From assembly GCF_023028225.1 (NCBI RefSeq), contig NZ_CP095482.1, positions 2,728,001-2,792,000 of the forward strand: a stretch of DNA of 64,000 nucleotides. The letters run 5' to 3'. Below are positions 8,192 to 16,339 of this stretch, piece by piece (the first letter of the stretch is position 1; each line of letters starts with the position of its first letter). The notes under the pieces were generated by a model that did not search any database, was not told the DNA's origin, and saw only the letters and a list, made by a program, of their open reading frames with translations. Source of the DNA: Halorientalis litorea (GTDB taxonomy: Archaea > Halobacteriota > Halobacteria > Halobacteriales > Haloarculaceae). Position numbers and translations under genes: made by a program.

Positions 8192-9934
8192 CTACGCCAT
8201 CGACCCGCCGGACGGTCCGAGCGACAACTCGTAGGCAAACGTCGCCTCACGACTGAAACTCGTGGCGACGATGGTGTACTCGCCGTCCGTCGAGAGCGTG
8301 GTCTGAATCCGGGAGTCGAGGCCTTGGTAGTCGTCGTTCTCGGCGACGACAGTGCCGTTGGGTGCCAACAGGATGAGGTAGGTGTCGTCCTCGCTCTCCA
8401 TCTCGATGGTGATGTCGTCCCCTGCCTCGCCGTCGAAGGTGACCGGTTCGTAGAACCCGCGATAGGCCCGCGATTCGGGGTCGTCCTCGCTTATCGCACC
8501 CTCACGGGTCTCGCCGTACTCGATGTTCCGCAGGTCGGCACTCAGGTCCACATCCTCTTCGACCGACAGCGACAGCGAGTAGTCGAACGTCGCCTCCCGG
8601 TCGTAACTGGTCGCGATGATGGTGTACTCACCGTCCTCGGGGAGCGGGGTCTGAATCCGGGAGTCCAGGCCTCTGTGGTCGTCGTTCTCGGCGACGACGT
8701 CGCCGTTCGGACCGTAGAGGATGAGATAGGAATCGTCGTCGCTCTCCATCTCGATGGTCACGTCCTCGCCCGCTTGGCCGTCGAAGGTGACTGGCTCGAA
8801 GTGGCCACGGAGGAACGGTGCGCGAGGGTCGTTCTCTTCGATGCGACTCTCACGGGTCTGGCCGGGCGCGATGCTCCGGAGGTCCGGCCCCGCGTCCGTC
8901 CCGGCCCCGACGGTTTCGACCGATAGCTCGTAGGGGAAGGTGTCCTCACGGCTGAAACTCGTGGCGACGATAGTGTACTCGCCGTCTTCGGTGAGCGTCA
9001 CTCGCTCGATGGTCGAGTTCAGACCGTCGCTGTCGTCGTTCTCGGCGACGACAGTCCCGCTCGGGTCGAGCAGTTGCAGGTACGTATCACCGGGTTGGGA
9101 CCCCATCTCGATGCGGACCGTCTGCCCGGCATCACCGTCGAAGGTGACCGGTTCGTAGAACCCGCGTCGGTCCTCGTCGTACGGGTCCGTCTTGTCGAGT
9201 TCACCCGTCTCGGTGCTGTTGAGGTCGATAGACCGGAGGTCCGCACCCTCGGTGTCGAGCGTCTGCAGTCGGAGCGTGTAGTCGAACGTCGCCTCGGAGC
9301 GGAACCCGGCGGCGACGACGGTGTACTCGCCGTCCTCGGGAAGAACGATGCCACGGACTGCCGCGTTCAGGCCGTTTTCGGTGTCGTCGTTCTCGGCGAT
9401 GATGTCACCGTCGGGGCCCACGACGAACAGGTACGGGTCGGCGGGGCGACCCTCGTCCGAGCGTCGCGGCGGCCGCGGCGGGTACGGTTCGCCCCCCGTT
9501 CCCCGGTAGCCAGCCCGCATCTCGACGCCGACGACGTCACCCGCAGACCCCTCGAAGGTGAGTGGTTCGTGGTATCCGCGGTAGGACTCCGACTGCGGGT
9601 CGTCGTCGTCGATGCTGCTCCTGATGGTGTCACCGTACGCTACCTCGCGAGCGTCCTGTACCGGGTCACTGACGGCACCACCGGCGTCGCTGGCACTGGC
9701 ACTGCCGCCGCCGCTCGCCGACCCGCTCGTCTGGACCGGGGCTGGCGTCAACGTGGCCTGCTGTGTCGCGCCGGTGTCTCCGGGGAGTCCCGTTCCCGCA
9801 ACCGGGCCAGCGACCAGCCCGGCGACGAGGAGCGTGCCCCCGGCCAGCAGCAGTATCGCTGTGAGTCGCTTCGTCGTGAACCTGTTCGACGTCTCGTCCG
9901 ACTGGTCGCTTCCGGGCCACTTGGAGGGCTTCAT
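8192..9934 (-). CDS. Secreted or surface protein with four PPC-like repeats
   Basis: A 580-residue exported protein. The N-terminus has a basic stretch, a hydrophobic segment (about residues 24-46) and then a Ser/Gly/Thr-rich linker. Four tandem domains of about 110 residues follow, each with the pattern YRGFYEPVTFDG-AG, then E-M, VVAENDD-GLDS-I and DGEYTIVATSF-REATF-Y-L. That resembles bacterial pre-peptidase C-terminal (PPC) domains. No catalytic domain is fused and no C-terminal anchor or sorting signal is seen. The role may be surface binding or salt-dependent adhesion. I chose the ATG at 9934 because its TATA-like element lies within an inverted repeat about 30 bp upstream. Confidence 0.78.
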   Translation of the reverse strand: MKPSKWPGSDQSDETSNRFTTKRLTAILLLAGGTLLVAGLVAGPVAGTGLPGDTGATQQATLTPAPVQTSGSASGGGSASASDAGGAVSDPVQDAREVAYGDTIRSSIDDDDPQSESYRGYHEPLTFEGSAGDVVGVEMRAGYRGTGGEPYPPRPPRRSDEGRPADPYLFVVGPDGDIIAENDDTENGLNAAVRGIVLPEDGEYTVVAAGFRSEATFDYTLRLQTLDTEGADLRSIDLNSTETGELDKTDPYDEDRRGFYEPVTFDGDAGQTVRIEMGSQPGDTYLQLLDPSGTVVAENDDSDGLNSTIERVTLTEDGEYTIVATSFSREDTFPYELSVETVGAGTDAGPDLRSIAPGQTRESRIEENDPRAPFLRGHFEPVTFDGQAGEDVTIEMESDDDSYLILYGPNGDVVAENDDHRGLDSRIQTPLPEDGEYTIIATSYDREATFDYSLSLSVEEDVDLSADLRNIEYGETREGAISEDDPESRAYRGFYEPVTFDGEAGDDITIEMESEDDTYLILLAPNGTVVAENDDYQGLDSRIQTTLSTDGEYTIVATSFSREATFAYELSLGPSGGSMA

Positions 9935-9954
9935 ACGAACAGGCACACGTACAG

Positions 9955-9983
9955 ACACTCCAGATAAAGTGTTTCTGGAGTGT
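9955..9983. promoter_or_regulatory. Perfect inverted repeat over the promoter of the PPC-repeat gene
   Basis: ACACTCCAGA (9955-9964), 9-nt spacer, TCTGGAGTGT (9974-9983): perfect 10-bp arms. The TATA-like GATAAA (coding strand TTTATC, 9963-9968) sits at the inner edge of one arm, about 30 bp before the ATG at 9934. It is either an operator that blocks TBP or TFB binding, or the hairpin end of the upstream gene, which stops at 9995. Confidence 0.65.
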
Positions 9984-9994
9984 ACGATAGTCGT

Positions 9995-11473
9995 TTAAGT
10001 CACTTGTAGTCCGCTGTGGTGCTTTCCGTTCGGTGTCGCGTACCGCTCTGCCACGTAGTTCGCGATGCGGTCGGTGAGGTCGGCCCGATACGTCCAGAAC
10101 CCGTCGTACGTCCCGGGGCCACTCTTCTGGACCAGGAGCGCGGCTCTCCCCTCGGGGTCTCCCCCGCCGTCGTAGACGACGAACCACGAAGTACCGATTT
10201 CCTCGTTCGTCGTCGGGTGGGTCGTCACTCCATCCCACTCCTCCGGGTCCGTGTCGGGTGCTCCGTAGACGTGGACCTCCACGCCGCTCTCCGCGAGTCG
10301 CCGGTAGACGCGCCGTGCCTCGTCGTCGCCCCAGAGGTTCGACAGTCGCTGGAACCCGGCGTGGAGCGTCCCGCTCCCGGCCCGCCACGCCTCCATCTCG
10401 ATGACGTGACTGATGTCGACGAGGAACGCCCAGTCGGCACCGCGGGCACCGAACGTCGAGCGACTCAGGTCGGTCAGCAGTGCCCGTGCGTCCGTCTCCG
10501 GAGCCTCGATGTCCCCCTCGACGGCTTCGAACGACGCCAACAGCGACTGAACCGGCTCCGCGCCGATGAGGTCCGAACCGCGGTGGAGCATCGCCACGTT
10601 GTGCGGGGTGTCCTCGCGCAACGTCGTCTCGCGAAACGCGACGTTGATAGTCTCGCAGTGGGATTCGAGGGCCGCGAGACGGGTCGGGTCACCGTCGTAG
10701 TTGTACACGGTCAGTTGCGGCCGCTCCGTCGCCACGTCGTCGATGACAGCCTTCAGCGACACCGGGACGCTCTCGGGTTCGGTCGTCCCCTCCGACTCCG
10801 CCGTCGTGCCGACGCCGACTGGCTCGGGACTCCAGTCGGGTACGGGTTGCCACTCCTCGCCCACGTCAGAGAGGCCACGGATTCGGGCCTCCGTCCCGTT
10901 CTCGCCGTCTCGGAGCGCGAGTTCGCCGTCGACGAGCGTCTGGACCTGCCCGAAGGCTTCGTCCCCGAGCGTGTCCGTCTGGACTGCGAACAGGCCGAGC
11001 GCGTTCGCCGTCGCGAGCCGTCCGACGAGGACGTGGAGGAACTGCCCGACGCGTTCCGCTTCGGCGTAGAGGAACAACGAAGTCAACGAGGACAGACAGA
11101 CCCGAATTCCCGTCGCGGTCCCGTCCGTGGCGAGTTCCGAGAGGAGCGTGGAGACGCCGACACCGATGCCGGTCAGGTCCGCCGGCGACGAGACGTAGTG
11201 CGTCCAGTCGTCGGCCGCACCGGAGTCGGGTTCGCCGGTACAGTCCACGACTGCGAGTTGGTCCGGGTGGTCGCTGTGGCGTGCGTACTCCCGCCGGATT
11301 TTGTCGGCTCCCGCGTCCGTCGAGACGAAGACGGCCACCTCGCCGTCCGCGGCCCCCTGCGCCAGAAACCGGAGACAGAACTCCCGCTTGCCGACCATCG
11401 GCGGCCCGGAACACATGAGCGTGGTGCCGCCGGGGACAGAATCGCACGGAAAGAGACCGGATGTAGTATACAT
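9995..11473 (-). CDS. RAD55/KaiC-like ATPase fused to a DICT sensory domain
   Basis: Signal-transduction protein of 492 residues. The N-terminal RecA/KaiC-like domain has the P-loop region CSGPPMVGKREFCLRFLA, a recognisable but altered Walker A (GPPMVGKR), followed by the usual FVSTDAGADKIRREY. The second half, from about residue 245, contains a DICT domain around RSTFGARGADWAFLVDI and VIEMEAWRAGSGTLHAGFQ, the family associated with light and redox signalling. Haloarchaea often carry such HTR-like proteins. The output partner is unknown. A tight AT-rich element lies just before the ATG (TACTAGTAGTTATAG on the plus strand), so the start could be slightly different. Confidence 0.82.
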   Translation of the reverse strand: MYTTSGLFPCDSVPGGTTLMCSGPPMVGKREFCLRFLAQGAADGEVAVFVSTDAGADKIRREYARHSDHPDQLAVVDCTGEPDSGAADDWTHYVSSPADLTGIGVGVSTLLSELATDGTATGIRVCLSSLTSLFLYAEAERVGQFLHVLVGRLATANALGLFAVQTDTLGDEAFGQVQTLVDGELALRDGENGTEARIRGLSDVGEEWQPVPDWSPEPVGVGTTAESEGTTEPESVPVSLKAVIDDVATERPQLTVYNYDGDPTRLAALESHCETINVAFRETTLREDTPHNVAMLHRGSDLIGAEPVQSLLASFEAVEGDIEAPETDARALLTDLSRSTFGARGADWAFLVDISHVIEMEAWRAGSGTLHAGFQRLSNLWGDDEARRVYRRLAESGVEVHVYGAPDTDPEEWDGVTTHPTTNEEIGTSWFVVYDGGGDPEGRAALLVQKSGPGTYDGFWTYRADLTDRIANYVAERYATPNGKHHSGLQVT

Positions 11474-11550
11474 ACTAGTAGTTATAGCCGAGCAGTTAGA
11501 AACGTTGCGGCAGAAATTGCTTCAATTCGGGCGCGCGGTCGGCGGGACCG

Positions 11551-13431
11551 TCAGTTCGCTCGTGCCTGTATCTCCTCGCGCAACACTTCACTCACCACGT
11601 CGCCGTCCGCCTTGCCGCGGAGTTCGCCCATGCACTCGCCCATCAGCCCCGAGAACGCGCCCATGCCCTCGGTCTCGACTTGGTCGGCGTTGCGCTCGAT
11701 GACAGCCACGACTGCCTCGCGGACGGCGTCCTCACCCGCGCTCCCGAGGTCCTCGCGGTCGGCGGCCTCTGCGGCCGTCAACTCCGGCGACTCCGCCAGT
11801 GCGGTCAGCAACTCCGGGACCCCCTCCTTCGCGAGGTCACCCGCGGCCACCAACTCGAAGACGCCGCGGAAGTGGTCGTCGGTGAGGTTCTCGACGGGCA
11901 CGTCGTCCCGGCGCAGTTCCGTCACGTCGGACTCGACGGTTCGGGCCGCGAGGTTGGCGTCGACGCCCGTCGCGACGGCGTCCTCGAACAGGTGCCACCG
12001 CTGGCCGTAGGCGACCTGTTCCGCCAATCCCTCGCCGAGGTCGAACGCTTCGCTGTAGCGGTCGACCTTCTCCGTGAGCAGTTCCGGTGTCTCCACCTCG
12101 GCAACGTCGGGTTCGACGGGCGGCACGTCCGTCTCGGGGTACATCCGCGCCGCACCCGGCAGGGGACGGAGGTACCGCGAGGTGGCGTCCTCGTTGGCGT
12201 CGCGGGTCTCCTCGGGGACGCCCGCAATCGCCGTCTCCGCCCGCTCCGCGACGGCGTCGATGGCCATCTCGGCGGTGTCGGGGTCGTCGGCGACGATGGC
12301 GACGGCGTCCTCGGGACCCGCCCCGACGGCCTCCCGGAGGTCCGTGACTTCGGCTTCGGTGACACCGTAGGCCGGGAGTTCGTCGGTGTGGAAGATGCCG
12401 CCCGCACCGTGCCGCTTGGCGTGGTCCGAGAACTCCGTCCCGAGGCGGCGGTCGGGTTGAATCTCCCGGCCGACGAGGCCGTCGAACCCGTAGAGGGGGA
12501 CGGCCTGAACGACGCCCCCGGAGGAGAGCGCGCCGCCGATGACCCCCGAATCCGTTCCCTCGAACACGTGTGTCACGTCCCGCGGGTCACCGACTGCCGC
12601 CCCACGTTCGTCCAGTTCCGCGGCGATGTCGAGCAGTTCGACCTGCCGGCGCGCCTCGTTGTGGACGATGTCGTCGATGTCGTCGAGGCTCTGGACGCCC
12701 TTCAGTTCGATGCGCGCGCCGTCGGCGATTGAGACGTTCACGTCCTGCCGAATCGTCCCGAGACCGCGCTTGACCTTTCCGGTCGACCGCAGTAGCATTC
12801 CGATGCGCTCGGCGGCCTCGCGGGCCTGTGCTGGGGTGGTGATGTCCGGTCCCGTCCCAATTTCGACCAGCGGAATCCCGAGTCGGTCGAGGCTGTAGCG
12901 CACGCCCGCGTCCGTCTCTTCGACGCGTTGGGCGGACTCCTCCTCTAACTGCATGTCCTCGATGCTGACGGGGCCGTCCTCGGTCTCTATCTCGCCGTCG
13001 GTGGCGACGAGCATCGACCGCTGGAACCCCGTCGTGTTCGAGCCGTCGACCACTATCTTCCGCATGACGTGTATCTGGTCGACCACGTCCATGTCCAGCA
13101 GTTGGGCGATTTCGAGTGCCGTCGTCGTCGCCTCCCCGTCGACGCGGGCCGGCGGTTCGTCGTCCTCCTCGACCAGACAGGTGGTGTCGTAGGCGAGGTA
13201 CTCGAACTCGCGGTCGACGCGGCTCTCCTCCAGCGCGGCCTCGTCTATCTCGCCCAGTTCGGAAGCGGTGGGGTGGAGATAGCGCGTGAAACTCCGCGCC
13301 GACTCCTCGGGTTCCCGAAGCACGGTCGGGCACTCACAGAACAGTTTCGTCGCCGTGTCGAGTTGCTGGTGTATCTCCAAGCCGGCGACCAGCCCCAGTT
13401 CCTCGTAGTCGAGGGTGTCCGCGTCAGTCAT
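11551..13431 (-). CDS. gatE: Glutamyl-tRNA(Gln) amidotransferase subunit E
   Basis: GatE, the tRNA-recognising kinase subunit of the archaeal GatDE complex that converts Glu-tRNA(Gln) to Gln-tRNA(Gln). The 626-residue length is normal. It opens MTDADTLDYEELGLVAGLEIHQQL and has the GatB/E core motifs KLFCECPTVLR, YDTTCLVEEDDEPP, SNTTGFQRSMLVA and IRQDVNVSI, then the C-terminal YqeY-like tail GAFSGLMGECMGELRGKAD. The frame runs 30 codons upstream to 13521, but the ATG at 13431 matches the family start. gatD is not in the window, as is common in haloarchaea. Confidence 0.95.
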   Translation of the reverse strand: MTDADTLDYEELGLVAGLEIHQQLDTATKLFCECPTVLREPEESARSFTRYLHPTASELGEIDEAALEESRVDREFEYLAYDTTCLVEEDDEPPARVDGEATTTALEIAQLLDMDVVDQIHVMRKIVVDGSNTTGFQRSMLVATDGEIETEDGPVSIEDMQLEEESAQRVEETDAGVRYSLDRLGIPLVEIGTGPDITTPAQAREAAERIGMLLRSTGKVKRGLGTIRQDVNVSIADGARIELKGVQSLDDIDDIVHNEARRQVELLDIAAELDERGAAVGDPRDVTHVFEGTDSGVIGGALSSGGVVQAVPLYGFDGLVGREIQPDRRLGTEFSDHAKRHGAGGIFHTDELPAYGVTEAEVTDLREAVGAGPEDAVAIVADDPDTAEMAIDAVAERAETAIAGVPEETRDANEDATSRYLRPLPGAARMYPETDVPPVEPDVAEVETPELLTEKVDRYSEAFDLGEGLAEQVAYGQRWHLFEDAVATGVDANLAARTVESDVTELRRDDVPVENLTDDHFRGVFELVAAGDLAKEGVPELLTALAESPELTAAEAADREDLGSAGEDAVREAVVAVIERNADQVETEGMGAFSGLMGECMGELRGKADGDVVSEVLREEIQARAN

Positions 13432-13566
13432 TACCCGTCCGTGGGAGGGCGGAGTGCAAAAAACACACCCTTCCGCCCGGTCGGCGCGCCCGGCAGACCG
13501 GCCCGGTATAGCGACCATCATATACCTACCCTAAAATAAACGGCCTTCTATACTGGGGAACAGGTC

Positions 13567-13590
13567 GAATATATGTGATACGGTATCACA
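13567..13590 (+). promoter_or_regulatory. TATA box plus 17-bp palindromic operator of the SCP-2 gene
   Basis: The TATA-like GAATATAT (13568-13575) is 27 bp before the ATG at 13596. Overlapping its end is TGTGATAC-G-GTATCACA (13574-13590), a perfect 17-bp palindrome filling the space between TATA and start. A dimeric repressor bound here would block initiation. No other perfect copy was noticed in the window. Confidence 0.7.
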
Positions 13591-13595
13591 GTCGC

Positions 13596-14162
13596 ATGAC
13601 TGACGACGACCTCATCGAACGCGTCGAATCGGCACTCGAACTCCCACCCGAAGAACTGGCGGACGAACTCCCCGCGCTACTGGACGACATCGAAGGCCAA
13701 GTCGAGGTCGTCGCCATGGAGAACCCGCGGGTGTTCGCCCGCATCGTCCAGCGGATGGACGAGATGGACATCGCCGCCTTCGCCGATGACTATCCCGACA
13801 CCGTCGACCGGTTCATGGACGTACTCTGGACGGGGATGAACCTGCTCGTCCGGTTCAGCCCCGACGTGCAAGACTCCATCACCGAGGACTTGGGCGTCAA
13901 CTTCGAGGCCTCGAACGCGCCGATGGAGGGGCACCTCCAGCTCGATGCCGACGAAGGCACCGCAGACGGCGGTGCCGAACTGCTCGACGACCCGGACATC
14001 ACCATCAACGGTCCGGCGAACACCCTCGCCAGTCTCATCACCGGCGGGAAAGACCCCGTTCAGGGGTTCATGCAACAGGAATTCGAGATGGACGGCGACA
14101 TCCAGAAGGGGACCCAACTCGCGGCGACGATGGACAAACTCACGGAGAAACTACCCCAGTAG
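13596..14162 (+). CDS. SCP-2 sterol-transfer-family protein
   Basis: A 188-residue protein whose C-terminal half, from about residue 100, is an SCP-2 domain. ITINGPANTLASLITGG, then DPVQGFMQQEFEMDGD and GTQLAATMDKLTEKLP, match the lipid-binding sheet and the hydrophobic last helix. Members bind lipids or acyl-CoA, and in archaea their ligand is unknown. The first 100 residues are acidic and helical. I chose the second in-frame ATG (13596) because the TATA box at 13568-13575 is 27 bp upstream. The promoter carries a strong palindrome, so expression is probably repressed by a dimeric regulator. Confidence 0.85.
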   Translation: MTDDDLIERVESALELPPEELADELPALLDDIEGQVEVVAMENPRVFARIVQRMDEMDIAAFADDYPDTVDRFMDVLWTGMNLLVRFSPDVQDSITEDLGVNFEASNAPMEGHLQLDADEGTADGGAELLDDPDITINGPANTLASLITGGKDPVQGFMQQEFEMDGDIQKGTQLAATMDKLTEKLPQ

Positions 14163-14194
14163 TCGACGAACCACGCCGGTGCTGGCCACTGCGG

Positions 14195-14524
14195 TTAGCT
14201 CGTGTAGACTACGTACAGGTTCCAGATTGAGACAGTCGCACCGACAGTGGCCAGTGCCGCGGGGACTGCGGTGCGGCCCGGTCCACGCAGGAGCCGCCAC
14301 GCGGCGTAGAACCCGGCGAAGACGGCCGCCTTGACCGCCAGCAAGGCGTACTGGCCGTGTACCTCTATCAGCGGCCCCGCGACGACCCCTCCCTCCGACA
14401 CGGTCCCGACCGAGAGGCCCCAGAACGTCGTCACGGTGTCGCCGAGGCCGTAGAAGAGGACCGCTGCCGCCCACAGTGCCCGCTGATGGTTCGCAAGCAC
14501 CGCGAGCACACTCTGAGAACCCAT
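14195..14524 (-). CDS. Small three-span membrane protein (DUF5658-like)
   Basis: A 109-residue integral membrane protein with about three hydrophobic segments. LFYGLGDTVTTFWGLS in the first and the turn EGGVVAGPLIEVHG resemble haloarchaeal DUF5658-type proteins, whose function is unknown. It lies 16 bp downstream of a 48-residue membrane protein on the same strand, so the two are probably co-transcribed. Its stop is 32 bp from the end of the convergent SCP-2 gene. Confidence 0.75.
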   Translation of the reverse strand: MGSQSVLAVLANHQRALWAAAVLFYGLGDTVTTFWGLSVGTVSEGGVVAGPLIEVHGQYALLAVKAAVFAGFYAAWRLLRGPGRTAVPAALATVGATVSIWNLYVVYTS

Positions 14525-14540
14525 ACCGGGTACTTGCCGG

Positions 14541-14687
14541 TCAGGGCATAATAATGGCGACGCCTATCAGAGCGACGACGGTCAGGGCAACGAACAGGAT
14601 AGTGAAGTCAGCCACGGGTGAGATGTACGCCTCCGAACCCGTCTGTTCGGTCCCGGTGTCGGCTTGACTGGCGTGGTCTGTGGCCAT
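14541..14687 (-). CDS. 48-residue single-span membrane protein
   Basis: A small gene beginning MATDHASQADTGTEQTG and ending with one strong transmembrane helix, DFTILFVALTVVALIGVAII, then MP. A TATA-like GATATT (plus strand 14707-14714) lies about 24 bp upstream. Next upstream are two copies of CCGATTCGAA. The hydrophilic, acidic, Thr-rich N-terminus would probably face outside or form a soluble arm. It is reminiscent of tiny accessory subunits of membrane complexes, but I cannot assign one. It precedes the DUF5658-like gene by 16 bp. Confidence 0.65.
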   Translation of the reverse strand: MATDHASQADTGTEQTGSEAYISPVADFTILFVALTVVALIGVAIIMP

Positions 14688-14719
14688 ACCCCTACTCGGG
14701 AGTACCCGATATTCAATGG

Positions 14720-14746
14720 CCGATTCGAATCGACTTCCGATTCGAA
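14720..14746. repeat. Two direct copies of a palindromic 10-mer upstream of the 48-aa gene
   Basis: CCGATTCGAA occurs at 14720-14729 and again at 14737-14746, 17 bp apart. The first copy is part of the 12-bp perfect palindrome CGATTCGAATCG (14721-14732). The pair sits directly upstream of the TATA element at 14707-14714, where an activator or TFB-interacting factor would bind. The rest of the stretch to 14877 (between this gene and fumC) shows nothing else recognisable. Confidence 0.55.
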
Positions 14747-14877
14747 CGCGTCCGGCAACCGCGTTCGACCGGCGGTACCGGAGCCGATAGCCTCACCGGG
14801 AATCGGAGAATTCCGAGCCGTCGGTCACTCGTCCCATACTGGCCGACGACCGCAGTTCGGTTCTACGACCGTCCGGG

Positions 14878-16287
14878 TCACTCGTCGCCCAAGATGACGC
14901 GCTCGGTCATCTTCCGGGGGTCGAGTACCTCGTCGACCTCGTCCTCGTCCAGATACCCCTCTTCGAGCACGACTTCCCGGATGGTCTTCTCCTCGGCCAT
15001 GGCCTTCTTGGCGACTTTGCTGGCCTTGTCGTAGCCGATGGCGGGGTTCAGCGCGGTGGCGAGTGCCATGCTCTGCTGGACGCGTTCCTCGCAGTGTTCC
15101 TCGTCGGCTTCGAGTTTGTGGACGAACTTCTCCGCGAACGTCTCGCTGGCGTTGGTCAGCAACTCCGCCGACTGCAAGAAGTTGTGCGCGAGGACCGGCT
15201 TGTAGAGGTTCAGGTCGATTTGGCCCTCGGCCGCACCCGCGGCGACGGCGGCATCGTTGCCGACGACTTGCTTGTGGACCTGATTGACGGCCTCCGCGAC
15301 GACGGGGTTGATTTTGCCGGGCATGATGGAACTCCCGGGCTGGTTCTCGGGCTGGTCGAGTTCACCGAGGCCGTTCCGCGGCCCGGAGGCGAGCAGTCGC
15401 AGGTCGTTGGCGATTTTGTTGAGCGAGCCCGCGATGGTCCGCAGTTGGCCGTGGGCCTCGCCCATCGCGTCGTGGGCGGCCTGTGCCTCGAAGTGGTTCT
15501 CGGCTTCGCCGAAGGCCAATTCCGTCTCCTCGCTGATGTACTCGGCGGCGAGTTCGGGGAAGTCGGGGTGGGTGTTCAGTCCCGTTCCGGTCGCCGTGCC
15601 GCCGAGCGCGAGTTCGCTGAGGTGGTCGCGGGTGTTCTTGGCGCGGTCGATGCCCTTCTCGACCTGAGCGCGGTAGCCGCCGAACTCCTGCCCCAGCGTG
15701 ACGGGCGTGGCGTCTTGGAGGTGCGTCCGGCCCGTCTTGACCACGTCGGCGAACTCCTCTTCCTTCGCCGCCAACTCGTCGCGGAGCGTCGTCAGCGCGG
15801 GGAGGAGGTCCTTCTCGACGGCCTCCATCGACGCGACGTGCATCGCGGTGGGAATCACGTCGTTGCTGGACTGTCCGTAGTTGACGTGGTCGTTGGGGTG
15901 AATCTCGCGGGACCCGATGTCACCGCCGTAGAGTTCCGTCGCGCGGTTGGCGATGACCTCGTTCGCGTTCATGTTCGAGGACGTGCCGCTCCCTGTCTGG
16001 AACACGTCGACGGGGAACTGGTCGTCGTGGTCGCCCGCGATGACTTCCTCGGCCGCCTCGACGATACACTCGGCCTTGTCCTCGGGAATCAGCCCCAGTT
16101 CGCGGTTCGCCTGTGCGGCCCCCTTCTTGACGACGCCGAGTGCCCGGACGAACCGCCGCCCGAACGTGATGCCCGAGATAGGGAAGTTCTCCACGGCGCG
16201 CTGGGTTTGGGCACCCCAGTAGGCGTCCGCGGGCACCTGCATCTCGCCGAGACTGTCCCGCTCCGTACGGTAATCCTCGTCAGTCAT
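14878..16287 (-). CDS. fumC: Class II fumarate hydratase
   Basis: Fumarase C, reversible hydration of fumarate to malate in the TCA cycle. The 469-residue length is normal. It starts MTDEDYRTERDSLGEMQVP and has the family motifs QTGSGTSSNMNANEV, HPNDHVNYGQSSND, the active-site-region TGRTHLQDATPVTLGQE, and the fumarase/aspartase signature GSSIMPGKINP. All are intact. The frame continues upstream into the next gene without a stop, but the ATG at 16287 matches the family N-terminus. It is 52 bp downstream of the PH-domain pair and has its own probable promoter. Confidence 0.95.
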   Translation of the reverse strand: MTDEDYRTERDSLGEMQVPADAYWGAQTQRAVENFPISGITFGRRFVRALGVVKKGAAQANRELGLIPEDKAECIVEAAEEVIAGDHDDQFPVDVFQTGSGTSSNMNANEVIANRATELYGGDIGSREIHPNDHVNYGQSSNDVIPTAMHVASMEAVEKDLLPALTTLRDELAAKEEEFADVVKTGRTHLQDATPVTLGQEFGGYRAQVEKGIDRAKNTRDHLSELALGGTATGTGLNTHPDFPELAAEYISEETELAFGEAENHFEAQAAHDAMGEAHGQLRTIAGSLNKIANDLRLLASGPRNGLGELDQPENQPGSSIMPGKINPVVAEAVNQVHKQVVGNDAAVAAGAAEGQIDLNLYKPVLAHNFLQSAELLTNASETFAEKFVHKLEADEEHCEERVQQSMALATALNPAIGYDKASKVAKKAMAEEKTIREVVLEEGYLDEDEVDEVLDPRKMTERVILGDE

Positions 16288-16339
16288 GTTCACTCCCCCC
16301 GTCGTTCGGGACCCTCCTAAACGATGTGATACGCCCCTC

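Noticed and set aside
10016-12010. Long open frame of 664 codons antisense to the DICT protein and gatE
   Set aside because: It is the mirror of high-GC coding frames: Arg- and Val-rich without domain motifs, while the opposite strand encodes well-known proteins.
14720-14760. T-loop-like GATTCGAATC sequence suggesting a tRNA
   Set aside because: No acceptor stem, D-loop or anticodon arm can be drawn around it. It is better read as a pair of palindromic sites.
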